Of a stretch of DNA of 64,000 bases, positions 21,465 to 54,608 are shown piece by piece. The notes beneath the pieces were generated by a model, which did not search any database, was not told the DNA's origin, and saw only the letters and a list, made by a program, of their open reading frames with translations. The position numbers and the translations under genes were made by a program. This DNA is from Biomphalaria glabrata (lineage: Eukaryota > Mollusca > Gastropoda > Planorbidae): contig NC_074721.1 in assembly GCF_947242115.1 (NCBI RefSeq), positions 6,250,501 through 6,314,500 of the forward strand, given 5' to 3'. Each line of letters opens with the position of its first letter. Position 1 is the stretch's first letter.

Positions 21465-21610
21465 AATCTATTTAGCTATTGATGTAAGGGTCATCCATTT
21501 CTGTGGCCACATTTAACGAGGGTGTCATGTTGCCAGCACGACAAGCAACCGCCCTTACTTTTCCCCAACTAGTGTCAAGTACACATAAGAGCTGGTTGGA
21601 CTCAGAGGCG
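21465..21610 (-). mobile_element. SINE-B body fragment
   Basis: Tail half of SINE-B without the tRNA-like head; ends at a C-run near 21615. Shares private variants with 11508-11632. Confidence 0.6.
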
Positions 21611-21694
21611 CCCTAACCCCCCCCCCCCAACCGCTAAAATACATTTATTGGTAATGTTAACTAACTTTGTAGATAGTAATATTTGCATTCTCCT

Positions 21695-21890
21695 TGAACT
21701 TGGCTACCTATGAAGGAGGCTCAAGGTTCGGCAGCCAACTCGAGCAGAGTTGTGTTTATACTGAGCGCCTAAAGGCAGCACGGAAAACCTTGTCCCCCCT
21801 ACCTTCTCCCCCCCCCTCTCATACTGACCAACGGAAGAGATTGGACCACAGCGCTCTACAAGCATGACAGTAGCGTTATATAAAGCAATA
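21695..21890 (+). mobile_element. SINE-D copy, 5'-truncated
   Basis: Begins at TTGGCTACCTATGAAGGAGG and runs to AGCGTTATATAAAGCAATAA. It has lost box A. Confidence 0.75.
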
Positions 21891-22095
21891 ATTTAACTTT
21901 AATTAACTATATTATATAAGTATGCTATATTATATTATATTGTCATTAACTTTAAATTGTTTATATTAAAAAAACTATTTATTAATTACAACCTGGCACT
22001 GCCAGGGTCAGGCTTCGTTAATTAGAAACAAAATTCACTGTAGTCTCCCTTAACATTATCCACTTAAATCCACTGAGAAGTTTTCTGATGATATA

Positions 22096-23262
22096 ATAAT
22101 AATAATAATAATAATTGTATTTATAAAGCGCTGTTAACAAACAAAATGTAGGCTCAAGGCGCTGTAATAACATTACAAACACAAACACGACAATACATAT
22201 TAAAAACTAATCTAAAAAAGTTTTAAACAAGTAGGTCTTAATGTTCTTCTTAAAAATGGTATAGCATGTTGGTCCGTGCACTGAAAAGCCCGCAGACCGT
22301 AGCTTTTGAGGGAGAAACGTGGCACCACTAAAAGCGTTGAGTCCATTGAGCGCAGGGCTCTCTGGAGGACATATGGAGTAATCAGTTTTCTAAGGTACAG
22401 GGGCAGTGCATTGTTATATATGCACTGATGACAAAGTGTGGCGACCTTGTAATCGATTCTCGCTTTCACGGGAAGCCAATGGAGCATGCGCAAGAGCGTT
22501 GTAGCAGAATCTTGTCTTGTTTTTCTAAGTACTATTCGTGCGGCGTTGTTCTGTATACGTTGCAGTTTGGCTATTTTGTCATCAGGTATACCTGCTAGCA
22601 CGGCGTTACAGTAGTCAAGGCGGGAGAGTATGAATGCCACAGCTAGTGTTTTTGTTGACTCCGTTGTTAAATATGGTCGGATCTGGCCTAAACTACGCAG
22701 CTACAGATAAAGACCCTTGCAGAGCTGACTTATGTGTGGGTCGAAAAATAGTGTTGAGTCGAAGAAAACTCCAAGATTCCGCACTACGTGGACATAAGAA
22801 AGCTGGCAGTTCGTAATAAAAAGAAATCTGTGCTTTCAACTTTCGAGACGTTGTTCCGAGTGCCAATCTTAATTATTTATGTCTTATCTTCGTTCATCTT
22901 GAGCTTATTTTCAACCATCCAATCGCTCACCCTTGCAACGGTACTACTGATTTTCTCTGCCAGATGCGACACCTCTGATGGTACTGAGGAATCGTATCAC
23001 TGTGAGTCATCGGCAAAGAAATGGTAAAGGATGCCGGTTGGCTGTATGACACCGCTGAGTGGATATGTATACACAGTGAACAGTACTGGGCCTAGAACTG
23101 ACCCCTGGGGTACTCCGTACTTCAAGAGTAAGCTTGTTGATTCAGTTCCGATATGACAGGTGTGCAGCAGTACTGCCCTTTGGCAGGTAACGAGGGTTCT
23201 CTTTAGAATGCTTAATGCCTTGGTTGTTTCTTCGAGGTCAGTTGTCGTTATCTCCTAGGTTG
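22096..23262 (-). mobile_element. LINE-5 (CR1/L2-like) reverse transcriptase fragment
   Basis: The minus strand encodes GVPQGSVLGPVLF and YHFFADDSQ (catalytic Asp pair), then, from 22640 down to 22212, a 142-residue frame starting MAFILSRLDYCNAVLAGIPD with LHWLPVKARIDYKVATLC. These are hallmarks of CR1/L2/Rex-type LINEs. The frame is interrupted between the two parts. The 3' end reads CAGCGCTTTATAAATAC followed by (ATT)n at 22096-22121. It is 5'-truncated. 21891-22095 and 23263-23729 hold no gene. Confidence 0.85.
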
Positions 23263-23729
23263 ATAAAACAACAAAGTGTATTATTATTAATATATTATGT
23301 ATATTTACAAATAATAGTACTAAAAAATGTATTTCTTTATTTTTTGTAAATTTATTTAATACTTTTTCATTGCATTTAATAATATATATTTACCGTGCTT
23401 CTTAACCAGAAAAACACTCTGCAATGAAATTAAAATGTAGCATGTTTTATCACTTATATAAATAATTAACAGACTTGGCTATCTAAAATCTAATTTATGT
23501 TAAAGAAGTCTTATACTTGTATAAAACAATAGTTTAAATTTATAAATGGAACATTGATTACATGCAGCAATTGCGTAGGTGGATTTTCATTTATTTGTAT
23601 GGTAGCTTCAACAAATTTCCAATAAGAAGAAATAAAGGAATCTTTGTTTTGGTCTTAGTTTACAAAATTGTAAAAGAATGATACTTTTTCTCGAAGTCGT
23701 AAACTAGTAAAGCAAAATTTCCCTTTCAG

Positions 23730-23971
23730 ACGTTGCAATCTATAGGGCAGATGCTGTAAAGGTCATCTGTTTCTGTGGCCTACGGTTAACGAGGGTGTCA
23801 TGTGGCCAGCACAACGACCAACAGCCTTTACTTTTCACTAACTAATGTCGGATACCCATTAGTCCTGGGTGGACTCAGAGGCTCCCAAAGATCCAAGTCT
23901 TCATCAGGATTCAAACTCGGGACCCCCTGGTTCGGAAGCCAAGCGCTTTACCACTCAGCCACCGCGCCTCC
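23730..23971 (-). mobile_element. SINE-B copy, near complete
   Basis: The best copy of the family. On the minus strand, head TGGCTGAGTGGTAAAGCGC (box A), box B region GAGTTTGAATCC, a body with CACATGACACCCTCGTTAAC, and a tail CAGATGACCTTTACAGCATC then TAGATTGCAACG. 23972-24642 holds no gene. Confidence 0.85.
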
Positions 23972-24642
23972 AGTCGTAAATTAGTTAGAAAATTGTAAAA
24001 TGCAAAAACTAGGCAAGGAAATACAAAGATTAAGTTTAATGTAAGGTTAGCCTGTCTATTGGTGATGATACTGAGATGAAAAAGTTTAAAGGAGCCGTCC
24101 TAACGACAATTATATAAAATGTCAATGTTTTCACTTGCGAAGAATATAATGATTGCAGTTTTTTTTTAATAGGCTACTCAAACCCATTTCTGACCTGTTT
24201 TTTTTTCTCCACAAGTCATGCAGACACAGCCGTTGTCCGCAGGGGTCGTACTTAACTTTTCTTTACGTCATCTGTGCCTGTCCTATATCTGTATTTCAAT
24301 ATAATAATAATAATAATAATGGTAGTAGTAATAATAAACTGAAATAGAAAAATGGGAATGTAGGCTTTGAGATTAAGAGTTTATGACAATTATCAAAAAT
24401 AACAATATAATTCATAGTTATGTCGAACAAGGGGATGATAACCTCTGACCTCAAAGATACTTTCGAGGTCCACAACATTCCTAGGAACATCCTCGTTGCC
24501 TGTCAGATGGCGGTACTGCTGCAGACCTGCCACATCACCAGAAAATTCCTCAGTGGACACTAATAAAGGGACTACGATGAATTTTGTTTCCCTTTAACGA
24601 AACTCGACCCTGGCTGCGCCAGAGAATGAATGCTCGTTCTTT

Positions 24643-24880
24643 TCTAATAATAATAATAATAATCTTTATTGTCCATAATGAAATGTGTTTTACAATTTGT
24701 GCATTACATAAAAAAAAACACATTAAAACTATAGATAATATACATTCACACCAGACTCACTAAAAATGTACATGCGAAAAGTTTATATTTAATGATTTGA
24801 TTGCCTGGGGAACAAAGGAGTAATTGTGTCTGTTTGTCATTGCTATCGGTGTCTTGGGAGAGAAAGAAAGAAATCGAATG
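24643..24880 (-). mobile_element. CR1-like LINE 3' end
   Basis: The minus strand encodes the C-terminal peptide NYSFVPQAIKSLNINFSHV and a stop, followed by an untranslated end that finishes GGACAATAAAGATTATTATT with an (ATT)n tail at 24643-24661. Only the last ~230 bases are present. Confidence 0.5.
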
Positions 24881-24951
24881 AGAGCAAATGAGAAGGAGAG
24901 ATAAAATGATGAAAGAGAAGAAGAGAGAAGGAGTAAAGTTCCAATTAAAGG

Positions 24952-25018
24952 TTACAGGTTACAGGTTACAGGTTACAGGTTACAGATTACAGGTTACAGG
25001 TTACAGGTTACAGGTTAT
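24952..25018. repeat. 7-bp microsatellite (GGTTACA)n at a SINE end
   Basis: About nine units, one with a substitution, abut the tail end of the SINE-B copy that follows. On the SINE strand it reads (TGTAACC)n. Confidence 0.85.
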
Positions 25019-25215
25019 CTGTTTTTGTGGCCTCGGTTAACGAGTTTATCATGTGGCAACACAAACGACTAACCTCTTTATTTTTCCCCACTTCAAAATG
25101 TAATCTACCCATTAGAGCTGTTAGGACCCTAAAGATCCTGAAAATAAAATAATACGAGTTTTTACAAACATTCGAACCCGGGACCTCGATTCAGAAGCCA
25201 AGCGCTTTACCACTT
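25011..25215 (-). mobile_element. SINE-B copy
   Basis: Head GGTAAAGCGCTTGGCTTCTG with box B GGTTCGAATG, body, and a tail running into the GGTTACA array. 25216-25897 has no gene; a C-rich G/C patch at 25390-25480 may be a DNA-transposon scrap. Confidence 0.75.
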
Positions 25216-25897
25216 CGAAACAGAGTCATCAAAATATAGAATTAGAAAAAAAACAACATATTTTGGCAAAAATGTTTATATTAAAATGAACTTATCTTAT
25301 AGAATTCAGACGTTACTAAAAAAAAAAGAAGAATTACGTCCTACGTGTGTTCCTAGAACCAGTGTAGGTTCGCCAATTCGCCATCATTTGGGGGCTTGAA
25401 TTTTTGGGGCCCCCTCCATTTTTCGTAATATTTGATATTTATTGTAAAAAAACATTTCAAACACTCATTCCCCCCCCCCCATTCCCTAACTACTTTAATC
25501 CCTAGAACTCTAAGTGAACTCTAAACTTAAAACAATCAGAAAAATATAGAAAATGTTAATATATTTTACATCTAAACAGGGATACTTTGTTGATATAAAT
25601 TCTTTGAAGCGATGATGGTATTAGAGGTTAGTTCAAAACTCGAACGAATGCTCTGACATGGAGAAGCTTAACAGCCATTCTGTTGCCCACTTAGCTAGAC
25701 ATCCTACTGGAAAGGGAAAGGTTTTTGTGACATTTATTAATATTTTAGTCACGTTGATAGAATGCATCGGTTGTCACTTTTCGGTCTAGGATACAGCTGT
25801 TACCATTGATCATAGTTAATAATACATGCTGGTAGGTATGTCATTTGAGCCTAAATGCATTGATATATCCTCGAATCGTTATGTGATCCCTAAATAA

Positions 25898-26145
25898 CAA
25901 TGAAAAGAACGGAACAATACCCTCTACAAAAGAACGGAACAATACCCCCTTAAAAGAACGGAAAAATACCCCCTGAAAAGAACGAAACGATACCCCTGAA
26001 AGAACGGAACAATACCGCCTGAAAAGAACGGAACAATACCCCCTGAAAAAAACGGAACGAAACCCCCTGAAAAGAACGAAACAACACCCCCTGAAAAGAA
26101 CGGTATAATACCCTCTGAAAAGAACGAAACTATACCCTCTGAGAG
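25898..26145. repeat. 24-bp minisatellite
   Basis: About ten units of GAACGGAACAATACCCCCTG plus AAAA, with drift. Because 24 is a multiple of three, one minus frame stays open as an RGYCSVLF-like octapeptide; this is not a gene. Confidence 0.85.
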
Positions 26146-26149
26146 CGCT

Positions 26150-26815
26150 TTCCTGCATACAGCTCCAAATAAAAGGTCATTTGGAAAGGCGAGTTTCTAA
26201 CACACGGACTACATATCCCACCCATCGATGTTGCCATACTTGATTTTAAAGTCTATCGAAAGCCTCACTGGCAGGTGCAACACGAACTTCTACCTCGTCA
26301 TCTAGGTTGGATTTTGCTGATATGGTGCTTCCAAAATAGAAAGACTTTTTAACATTATCTAATTGTTTTTTTTCCTTTGATGATGAGGCACTCAATACTT
26401 GTGTAGGCATTGGCGAATAAAACAAGCTTTTTTGAAGGTCCTCTTCTTTGAAAACATTTAGTACAGAATCATCTTTGACTAGCAGGTCTCTGATATGGAG
26501 TCCTTACATCTTTGAACTATGAATAGACTTGCTTAGTTGCGATACGTATGTCAACTCCAAAGCTTTTTTCACCAAAGGCAATTTATAGCATGGTGCTGAA
26601 CATGAAGCTGAATAGTAGCCAGCACAAAGACTCCATTTGAGATCGGAAAAGGCTTTGGCATGGTGCTGAACATGAAGCTGAATAGTAGTCAGCACAAAGA
26701 CTTGCTTCACTCCATTTGAGATCGGAAAAGGCTTTAGCATGGTGCTGAACATGAAACTGAATAGTAGCCAGCACAAAGACTTGCTTCACTCCATTTGAGA
26801 TTGGAAAAGGCTGAA
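26150..26815 (-). mobile_element. LINE reverse-transcriptase fragment with tandem-triplicated motif
   Basis: Minus-strand frames carry FPISNGVKQVFVL and LHVQHHAKAFSDLKW, parallel to NGVKQGCVLAPTLF in RTE/jockey-like enzymes, and further down STISAKSNLDDEVEVRV. The motif-bearing stretch is repeated three times in tandem (starts near 26588, 26658 and 26737; unit 70-79 bp). The catalytic YADD segment is missing and stops occur. Confidence 0.65.
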
Positions 26816-26829
26816 AGAAATGTCCAGAG

Positions 26830-27900
26830 TCTCAAGATGGGAGCTAGTCTTGAACCAGGCCCTATACTCGATTAGATCATTACTATCTACTGCAACGAAC
26901 GAAACTCCACACGAGAAAGTTTTCCGGTTCAACCGGAAATCCTCCTTCGGGATATCTATCTCCACTTGGCTATCCAGCCCAGGTTGAGTGTTGCTGAGAA
27001 GAGAGAACCGATCTTCGAAGTATGACCCTCTCACGGAAGAAGTCGAATTGCTGCTGTGTAACCCCCAATATGCCGTTGTGCGGTTGCCAAACGGTAAAGA
27101 GGAGACGGTCTCTCTAAGACACTTGGCTCCCATCCGTCCCCATTCACAACAACAAGTGAACCTTCGTTCTTCGCTCAGGGTGAGAATAATAAATATCCAC
27201 TAGAAGCTCAAAACACAGAAGTAACAGTCAACACCCCTACGGTGATACAAGAAAGGAAAGAACCCCTGGAAGGCTCTGAGGACCTCCGAGCGCTTCCTCT
27301 TCAAAATACACAGAACCTTCATACCCCACTGGACGCTTAGGAACTCACTCGTGACTTGCAAACCGTTGAACAAGGTAGTCAACCCCGTTACAACTTAAGA
27401 GAGAGAAGAACCAGACCGAACTAAAGGGTCTAGAGTTTTCTCTATTGCACTACTTATACTGACTACATAAACTGACACTGTTTATCTCGTGCTACTGATA
27501 CTAGAGTTTACTTACTTACGTACATGTTAACTTACTACTCTATTTGTTATTGCTGAAAACAGAAACTAGTAATTGTTTATTAATCATACTACTGATACCG
27601 GTTTTTTGTGTTTTAATTACCACCATTCGCTATTGTTTGCAGGAGAAACTAATATTTGTAGACACTATTACTGATCTATGGTATTACAGGCACTGGCATT
27701 CGTATTTATTTATGCTAGGGCCTTCTACATTACTTTACTTGCTATTTTAATTCTAGGCCGGGTAAATGTGGTGAAATATTTACTATTTGTTTTTGTCTGT
27801 GTAACGTCATGAGAATGTGTTTACAACTAGAACACATCTGGGATTGAGATTGTCTAGACCTCCAGACCTCCTGACCAAATTTGATTTTATAAGAATATAT
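26830..27900 (+). mobile_element. Ty3/gypsy-like retroelement fossil, polymerase 3' end
   Basis: The plus strand encodes peptide typical of the integrase C-terminal region of Ty3/gypsy elements: YDPLTEEVELL and YAVVRLPNGKEETVSLRHLA, with a closing NLRERR-type motif near 27400. About 27765 onward resembles the start of a 3' long terminal repeat (AAATGTGGTGAAATATT after a purine-rich stretch). It is a broken, 5'-incomplete remnant. The LTR part is less certain. 27901-28890 shows A/T runs and simple repeats only, apart from a LINE-6-like tail near 28480-28520. Confidence 0.6.
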
Positions 27901-28894
27901 TTTGAAAAAAAATACATATCGGTCAAACCAGAGTTTTCCCTGTGTGGCACATTAGCAAGTAATTCTTTTCCCTAAGAATTGGATCAACTATCAAAGTTCT
28001 TATAAGAAATATTTTCTGCTGTTTTCGAGATCCTTGTCCACCATTTTTTTCATGCTTTTTGTTTGTTTGTTTGTTTCCATGAATAATTAGCAAGCTGATC
28101 ATAAGAATTAAAAAAAAAAAAAAAAAAAAATATTACACAATTTTTTCATTATTTTTATTTTTGTTTTGTATTCATTAATATTTTTATTTAAAAAATGTGT
28201 TTTTTTAAAAGTGTTATTACTTCTTTATGCCGTTCTTTCAAACGTTGGCATGACTTCTCCACAAGAAAACTCTCTGAAAAGAGAAAAGAAACAAAAATTA
28301 ACATTCTTTAGAAAATAATTTTAATTGTTTATTTCGTGTGTGAATAAATAAGCTTTCTTCAAATAAATATCAATTTTGTATTTTAAAAATCTCAAAAATA
28401 CATGCTGAAAACTATAAAACCTTTAACATGCACACACAAATTACATGCCTAACGTGTTGGATGTAAAGATCTTCTATTCTGAAGTAACGTCTGTATTTTA
28501 TAAGATAAGATAAGATAAAGCCTTAATATATCAGACGTGTTTAGATTTTAATCAAGAGGGAGAGTAGTCATTATAAGTACTGAATGTCCACGGTTCATGC
28601 GCGAGTTGCCCGTAGAGAAGGACTTTCGGGACGCGATAGTCATCCATCCTTCATGAGTATTGAAGATGGACATATAAAAGCAATAATGTTTTGAGCGGAA
28701 ATGTCTCCAGCGCTTCAGCACGTGTGACTCTTAAGAAAGAAAGAAAAAAAAAAGAGATAGGAAGAGAGACAACCTTAATATAACAAGTCTAAAAGGGGAC
28801 GCAAACACTAGTAGCGTCTCCGCTGTGAGATTCGTTAAAAATTAAGACACGAAATTAGGAGTCTCAAAATGTTTAAACCATGACACAAGTTGTC

Positions 28895-49812
<20,918 letters not shown>

Positions 49813-49838
49813 TGAATCAACAGTGGTGAGAGTATGTC

Positions 49839-49846
49839 TTTTTATA
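49839..49846 (-). promoter_or_regulatory. V1 TATA box
   Basis: TATAAAAA on the minus strand, about 30 bases upstream of the inferred transcription start. 49850-50600 upstream shows no other gene. Confidence 0.6.
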
Positions 49847-50499
49847 CACTTCTCACCCACAGCAAGTCAACGGCCTGGCGCAATGATTTCGTCTGTATAA
49901 TTAAAACTTTTAAAACTTTTTTTTGTTGTTTTCTTTCACTATCTCTAAAAAAAAAATATTGAAACATGTCAACAACATTGCAACATCTGTGGCATTAGAA
50001 TAAAACAACATTGTTATCCATTTAGAGATTATAATGAAGGTATTTGATATTTATCTAAGCTAAATTCAATAGTAAAATTAACGGATTTGTCCTTTTTTTT
50101 TATTTCAGCAAGCGAAACACTTCATAAGAATATTATTGAAAACTAAGCAAATATTATTCTAAAAATCTTGGCCACTGTCTCGTTTCATTGTATTTTTTAA
50201 ATTTTTGTTTTTAACGCAATCTGCTGCATTAAATACATAACGTTTCAATGAGAACTAAATAACTGATTGACACGTCAATCTAACTTTTTACAGTGGACGT
50301 GGTGACCGAAACATTTTTTGGGGTTTAGACTTTGTTGCCCAGATCAGACGTGGTCTGTTGACATCCAATCAATGTAGAGTATTTTAAAGTGCTGGTAGAA
50401 TTATTAACTAGTTCCTCAGACCTCCTTCAGTAGTAGAACTTCTATGGTTCATCTCGAACACTCTAACTAGTTATTGATTTATTTATTTTCTCATCTTAT

Positions 50500-50760
50500 A
50501 TATTACAGTATTACAGACGTTACTTCTAAATAAAAAAGATAATTACGCTTTAAGTATTTCATGTGTCAATCTAGTCATGCATGTTAATCAATGAATCAAA
50601 AACTATGCTAATTCGTTGGTTTTCCTGGCTGATTCAGGCAACCCATTCCATTCTCTAATGGTACTAGGAAGAAAAACCACTTGTACGAATGTGTTCTAGC
50701 GTATGGAATAAGAAATGTGCCTCTATCTTTGTCATTTATTTATTTATCAAAGACATAATT
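50500..50760 (-). mobile_element. LINE-6 3' fragment
   Basis: The minus frame reads GTFLIPYARTHSYKWFFF, parallel to 30165; its tail (AGTAACGTCTGTAATACTG) lies at 50500-50530. Confidence 0.65.
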
Positions 50761-50839
50761 TAGAAGTTTTATAATTGCCCTGTAAACTGTGTTGTTAGAC
50801 CGTTAAGGATCCCAAGGTTTCAAGGGCCTAGTGATCTTT

Positions 50840-51010
50840 ATTCGCCACTTAAAGTGGGAAAGCTGCTATTAGTTTTGTGTGCTAAGTCTGTTCCTCCGTC
50901 CGTCCATCACGTTTAGATCGCACAAACTAGAAATGTTTTTAAAAATCCAATATCATATTTTAAATGTCAAATTCTGATGGTTTCTTTTTTTTTTCTTTTC
51001 CGAACGTGAA
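50840..51010 (+). repeat. Repeat E copy, degraded
   Basis: GCTATTAGTTTTGTGTG, GTCCGTCC runs and AAACTAGAAA match the copies at 15055 and 42600. 51011-51769 has no recognisable gene. Confidence 0.5.
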
Positions 51011-51769
51011 CAATTAATAAAAAAAATTTGTTCAATATTCTTTTTTTATATATAATTAAGTCAAGAGACCACTGTATCTGTTAATAATAATAATTAAATC
51101 CTATACTCTTAAGCTAGCAATTCTTGTATGCATGGGCGCATCCACTGACTTCTGAGACATAACATAGATATATATATATGTGTGTGTGTGTTTTAAAGCT
51201 GTCTACTACTACTCGTTGACTACAGAGCCCATTCTATTGCTTCTAACAGATGCCCAAATTCTCTTAGTCCAAATTTGTCAAAGTTAAGCCTACTTTAAGC
51301 ATCTAAGCATCTTATTGGAATCCCAGTAGATGTTCTGACTTGGTGAAAAATACAGTGCAAAGAGTTAAGTAGAACTTTAGTGTTTTTCCAAATCTGTTCT
51401 TAATCCTAAAAAAAACATCTTTTCATTTTATGACACCCATCTGTACACTTTATGTTTCATCATTTTAAATGTCGTTGAAATCGATTCCAATGTACTGTTT
51501 GAAAGTTAATTTAGAAGACTTCAGGATGTGTAGATATTTTTTTTTTAAACTAAGATCTTTTTAAAGCCTAGCGGTCTTTAGGGCAAAGAAATGCAAGTGT
51601 ATTAATTTCTATGTTTTAGAAGAGAGTACAAGAGTGTTATGTGACCAGCACAACGACAAGCAGCCTAAAAATAAATAAATTATATTTTCTGTGTTATGAT
51701 GTAGTCAGATATTATTTACCTAATTAAAATTTCTCTTAATATAAACTTATTGCTTATAACCTTAGCAAC

Positions 51770-52450
51770 TTCAAAAGTACTGATTAGACATAGGACTCTG
51801 AACTATCATCTTCAAATAGAAAAACAAAACCTTATAAAATACTCAGAGACTCTGTTCTTCGCCTCTTGCCCAGACACAAATCTGGGGCAAGTAGTTTTGG
51901 TTGTGTGTTTTTGTCCATGTACGTAAATAGTAATTCGGCACCTGTGCTCCCCATCCGCCATCGAGTCCAACAAGGGGACGGGTCGTTCGGATGTTCAGGT
52001 GTCCGATACAGCAGCTCCCTGATTGACCCTCCAGCCACTGCCCTCCAGCATAGGTCGAAGACCCATGCTGGTATTTCAGCATGACCAGCCGGTTGACCCA
52101 GAGCGGGTCATCTGGGCCTCAGGTCTAGGGGAACTTGGAGCCAAAGTATTGCGTAGCGTGGTCCATCTTTAGATGGTGGTCCATCCTTAGATGGATACCC
52201 ACTCAAACACTAGGATCTCTTTATCCCCATTACTCGTCGCAGTCCACGGCAAACGGACTGGTCTATGACATAGGGAGGTTTTAAAGATAAGGAGACATAG
52301 TGATGGTTGATGAAGGCAGACTGAGAAAAAGAGGAGGCAGACACAATGATAGAAAAGAAGTAGGGCACTTTTGAGCTCCAAAAGTGCCAAGGAAAGAGGA
52401 GCGCAGTTTAACGTCATGTCTCGGGACGCTTGCCAACAGATAAATCCATC
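51770..52450. mobile_element. LINE-6 scrap followed by unclassified repeat
   Basis: 51790-51850 echoes the LINE-6 stretch at 36085-36140 (CATCTTCAAATAGAAAAAC). From 51850 the base composition is clearly richer in G/C than the surroundings, with several short open frames on both strands but no recognisable domain; probably mobile-element sequence. 52451-53013 has nothing I can assign. Confidence 0.35.
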
Positions 52451-53013
52451 CATTATTTGCATACTGTTTTTTTTTATCAATCTGACTTCTATGTAAATGA
52501 CACGTATGACCTAAATCTTAACCCCACCCCCATTCAACCAAATGTTATGCTTTATGCTATAATTGCATAGTCATCCAGCACTTTGCCAACAGGAGATTAT
52601 TGTAATATGGCTGAAACATAAGTCATACTCTTATCCTATTCAACAATGAAAGAGCCGTCCAAAAAAAAAGTTGCTGGAATTTGCATTAAAAGACATTTAG
52701 CGGTGCTTTCCCTTTTATAAGTTTTTTTTTAGAAAGTTTTTTTTATTTCGCCCAAGTTCTCAGTTTGTAAAAGTTATTAGACACAATTTATTATTTAATA
52801 TTCTCAGTGTCATAAAATTCACATTTATCTGCTCTACAGATGTTGACATACAAAAAATCATACTGTGATAATTCAGTATCGTATTTATTTCTTCTCGGAA
52901 GCCACAGAGATTGAATTGTTACTGCTCAATTAGTAACGACACAGAAATACATAAGAGATGTATTGAGGTAGAAATAAAAAATTAAAACTCTATAAGACAA
53001 CAGAGGTTCCGCA

Positions 53014-53712
53014 AGGTTATCATTGCCGGAAGTGGTAATGGACGTAAGCACTCCACTACCTATAAAATGCTTCCTAATGGCATGCGTCTCAAATAGTCTC
53101 TGGCAACCAGTCCAACTCCTGGCCTTCATGTGTGGCTCAGATATTGAGTCCGGCGGAACCGTTATCACTAACAGGAGAAGGGAAAGGCGAGTGACTGGCG
53201 CCTTAACCTGTAAGCTTCGGGCAGGAGGGGCTCGTTAGCCATGGCTGGCTACCCACCTAGGAGAAGGAAAACTCTGAATTCAAACCTCTGTTGCCTTGCA
53301 GCTATACCCAATCATGGGAAAGGCTTCGGGAGTCAACCCTGGGGAAAAATCCGGAGATGGCGACCCTAAGGCAGTTGTTTTGTTTTATATGTTTCGGGTG
53401 TTCCTTCAGAGTTGAAGATAATTATCTCCTAGTCCAAACCTCCCGTAGGACGACGGGGGATGGGAGCGGGCAGGGTTTGAATCCGGGACCATCGATGAAT
53501 CTGAACGACAGTCCAGCGTGCAAACCGCACGACCAGGCAGTTTGCAGCACCCGGTGATACACTCTGGCAGAACCTGCGATGCCGCTGACCCCAAACTGTA
53601 TCGGCACTGCCTTTCCTTTGGATACATCAGCAGTGTGGAGTGGGGGGAACTGATGTGTGGGCGACATCGTTCCGACCACAACTGAAGGAGGCCATGTATA
53701 AGACCACGGAAA
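53014..53712 (+). mobile_element. SINE-C copy with nested SINE-A
   Basis: RTE-1-leader-like sequence from AATGGACGTAAGCACTCCAC through TTCGGGCAGGAGGGGCTCG to a 3' end GAAGGAGGCCATGTATAA. Interrupted by SINE-A at 53373-53548. Confidence 0.8.
53373..53548 (-). mobile_element. SINE-A copy inside SINE-C
   Basis: Near-complete family member: head GGTCGTGCGGTTTGCACGC, box B GGATTCAAACCC, body, and tail CCGAAACATATAAA. Both ends abut AGGCAGTT, a likely target duplication. Confidence 0.85.
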
Positions 53713-54608
53713 CACTGTATTCTACTCGGCACTAAACGTTTATAAATGAACTCTAATACCTTTATTTAATGTGCATTTAATGAGAATAAATGTCTCATGA
53801 GAATCACACACCTCAGACAATACTACAAAATTTAAAAAAAAAACAATATTAGGAAAAAAAAACAACACTTTTAGTAATTTTTCTATATTGGGTATTTTTG
53901 TCTTCTTGTAAGTATATCAGGCTTGTTCTACACTAAAGTGCTGACTTGATTCAAGGGTTGAACTGCAATAAAGAGGAGAATACATTGTAAACAAAAAGTA
54001 GATAAATATACAATAAAACTCAATGCTAACTATTTCTTTTATTTTTAATATAAAAAAAAAGAAATATAAATAAATATATTTTTTAAATTAATCTGCTCTT
54101 TTTGTAAAGCTGATGGTGGTCTACGAGTTGTCCTTCTCTTTATCTCTTGTAAAGTGTAATCATTGCAAGGAGTCTCTCTAGTAAGTTTTGAACAATCATC
54201 CATTTTAAATCTAACTATACAGAAGTATTTTACATTTGTATTTTTCAAAACCCTCTTGAAGCTTACACATATATGAGACATAGCGTGAAATGTCTATGTG
54301 CGTCTTTTGATTTATTGAACTCTGTATTGAATACAAAGAAACAATGGAGTCGCGTGCGGGAATTCCCGCTGAAACCATGAAACCATTTTATAAGGTCAAT
54401 ATTCAATTTTAAAAAATCGTTAAACCAGAGATTTCTTATCAGATAGTAGTAATCTTTCACTCTGAGGAAATATCCAAAGCATGTAAAACAAAATAAAAAG
54501 TTGCTCCCCTGAGCAATGACATAACGTTAAATACAAACGCACGAGCAGTGTGGATAGAATGACAGTCTGTTAAAAATAGTTTATGGAATCTCCTACATTT
54601 AGTGTTAC

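Noticed and set aside
23730-23971. tRNA gene suggested by box A and box B
   Set aside because: The motifs belong to SINE-B heads; no cloverleaf can be closed and the same body follows in many copies. The same applies to SINE-A and SINE-D.
25841-26158. Frame with an octapeptide repeat
   Set aside because: Product of a 24-bp minisatellite; no domain, signal peptide or splice context.
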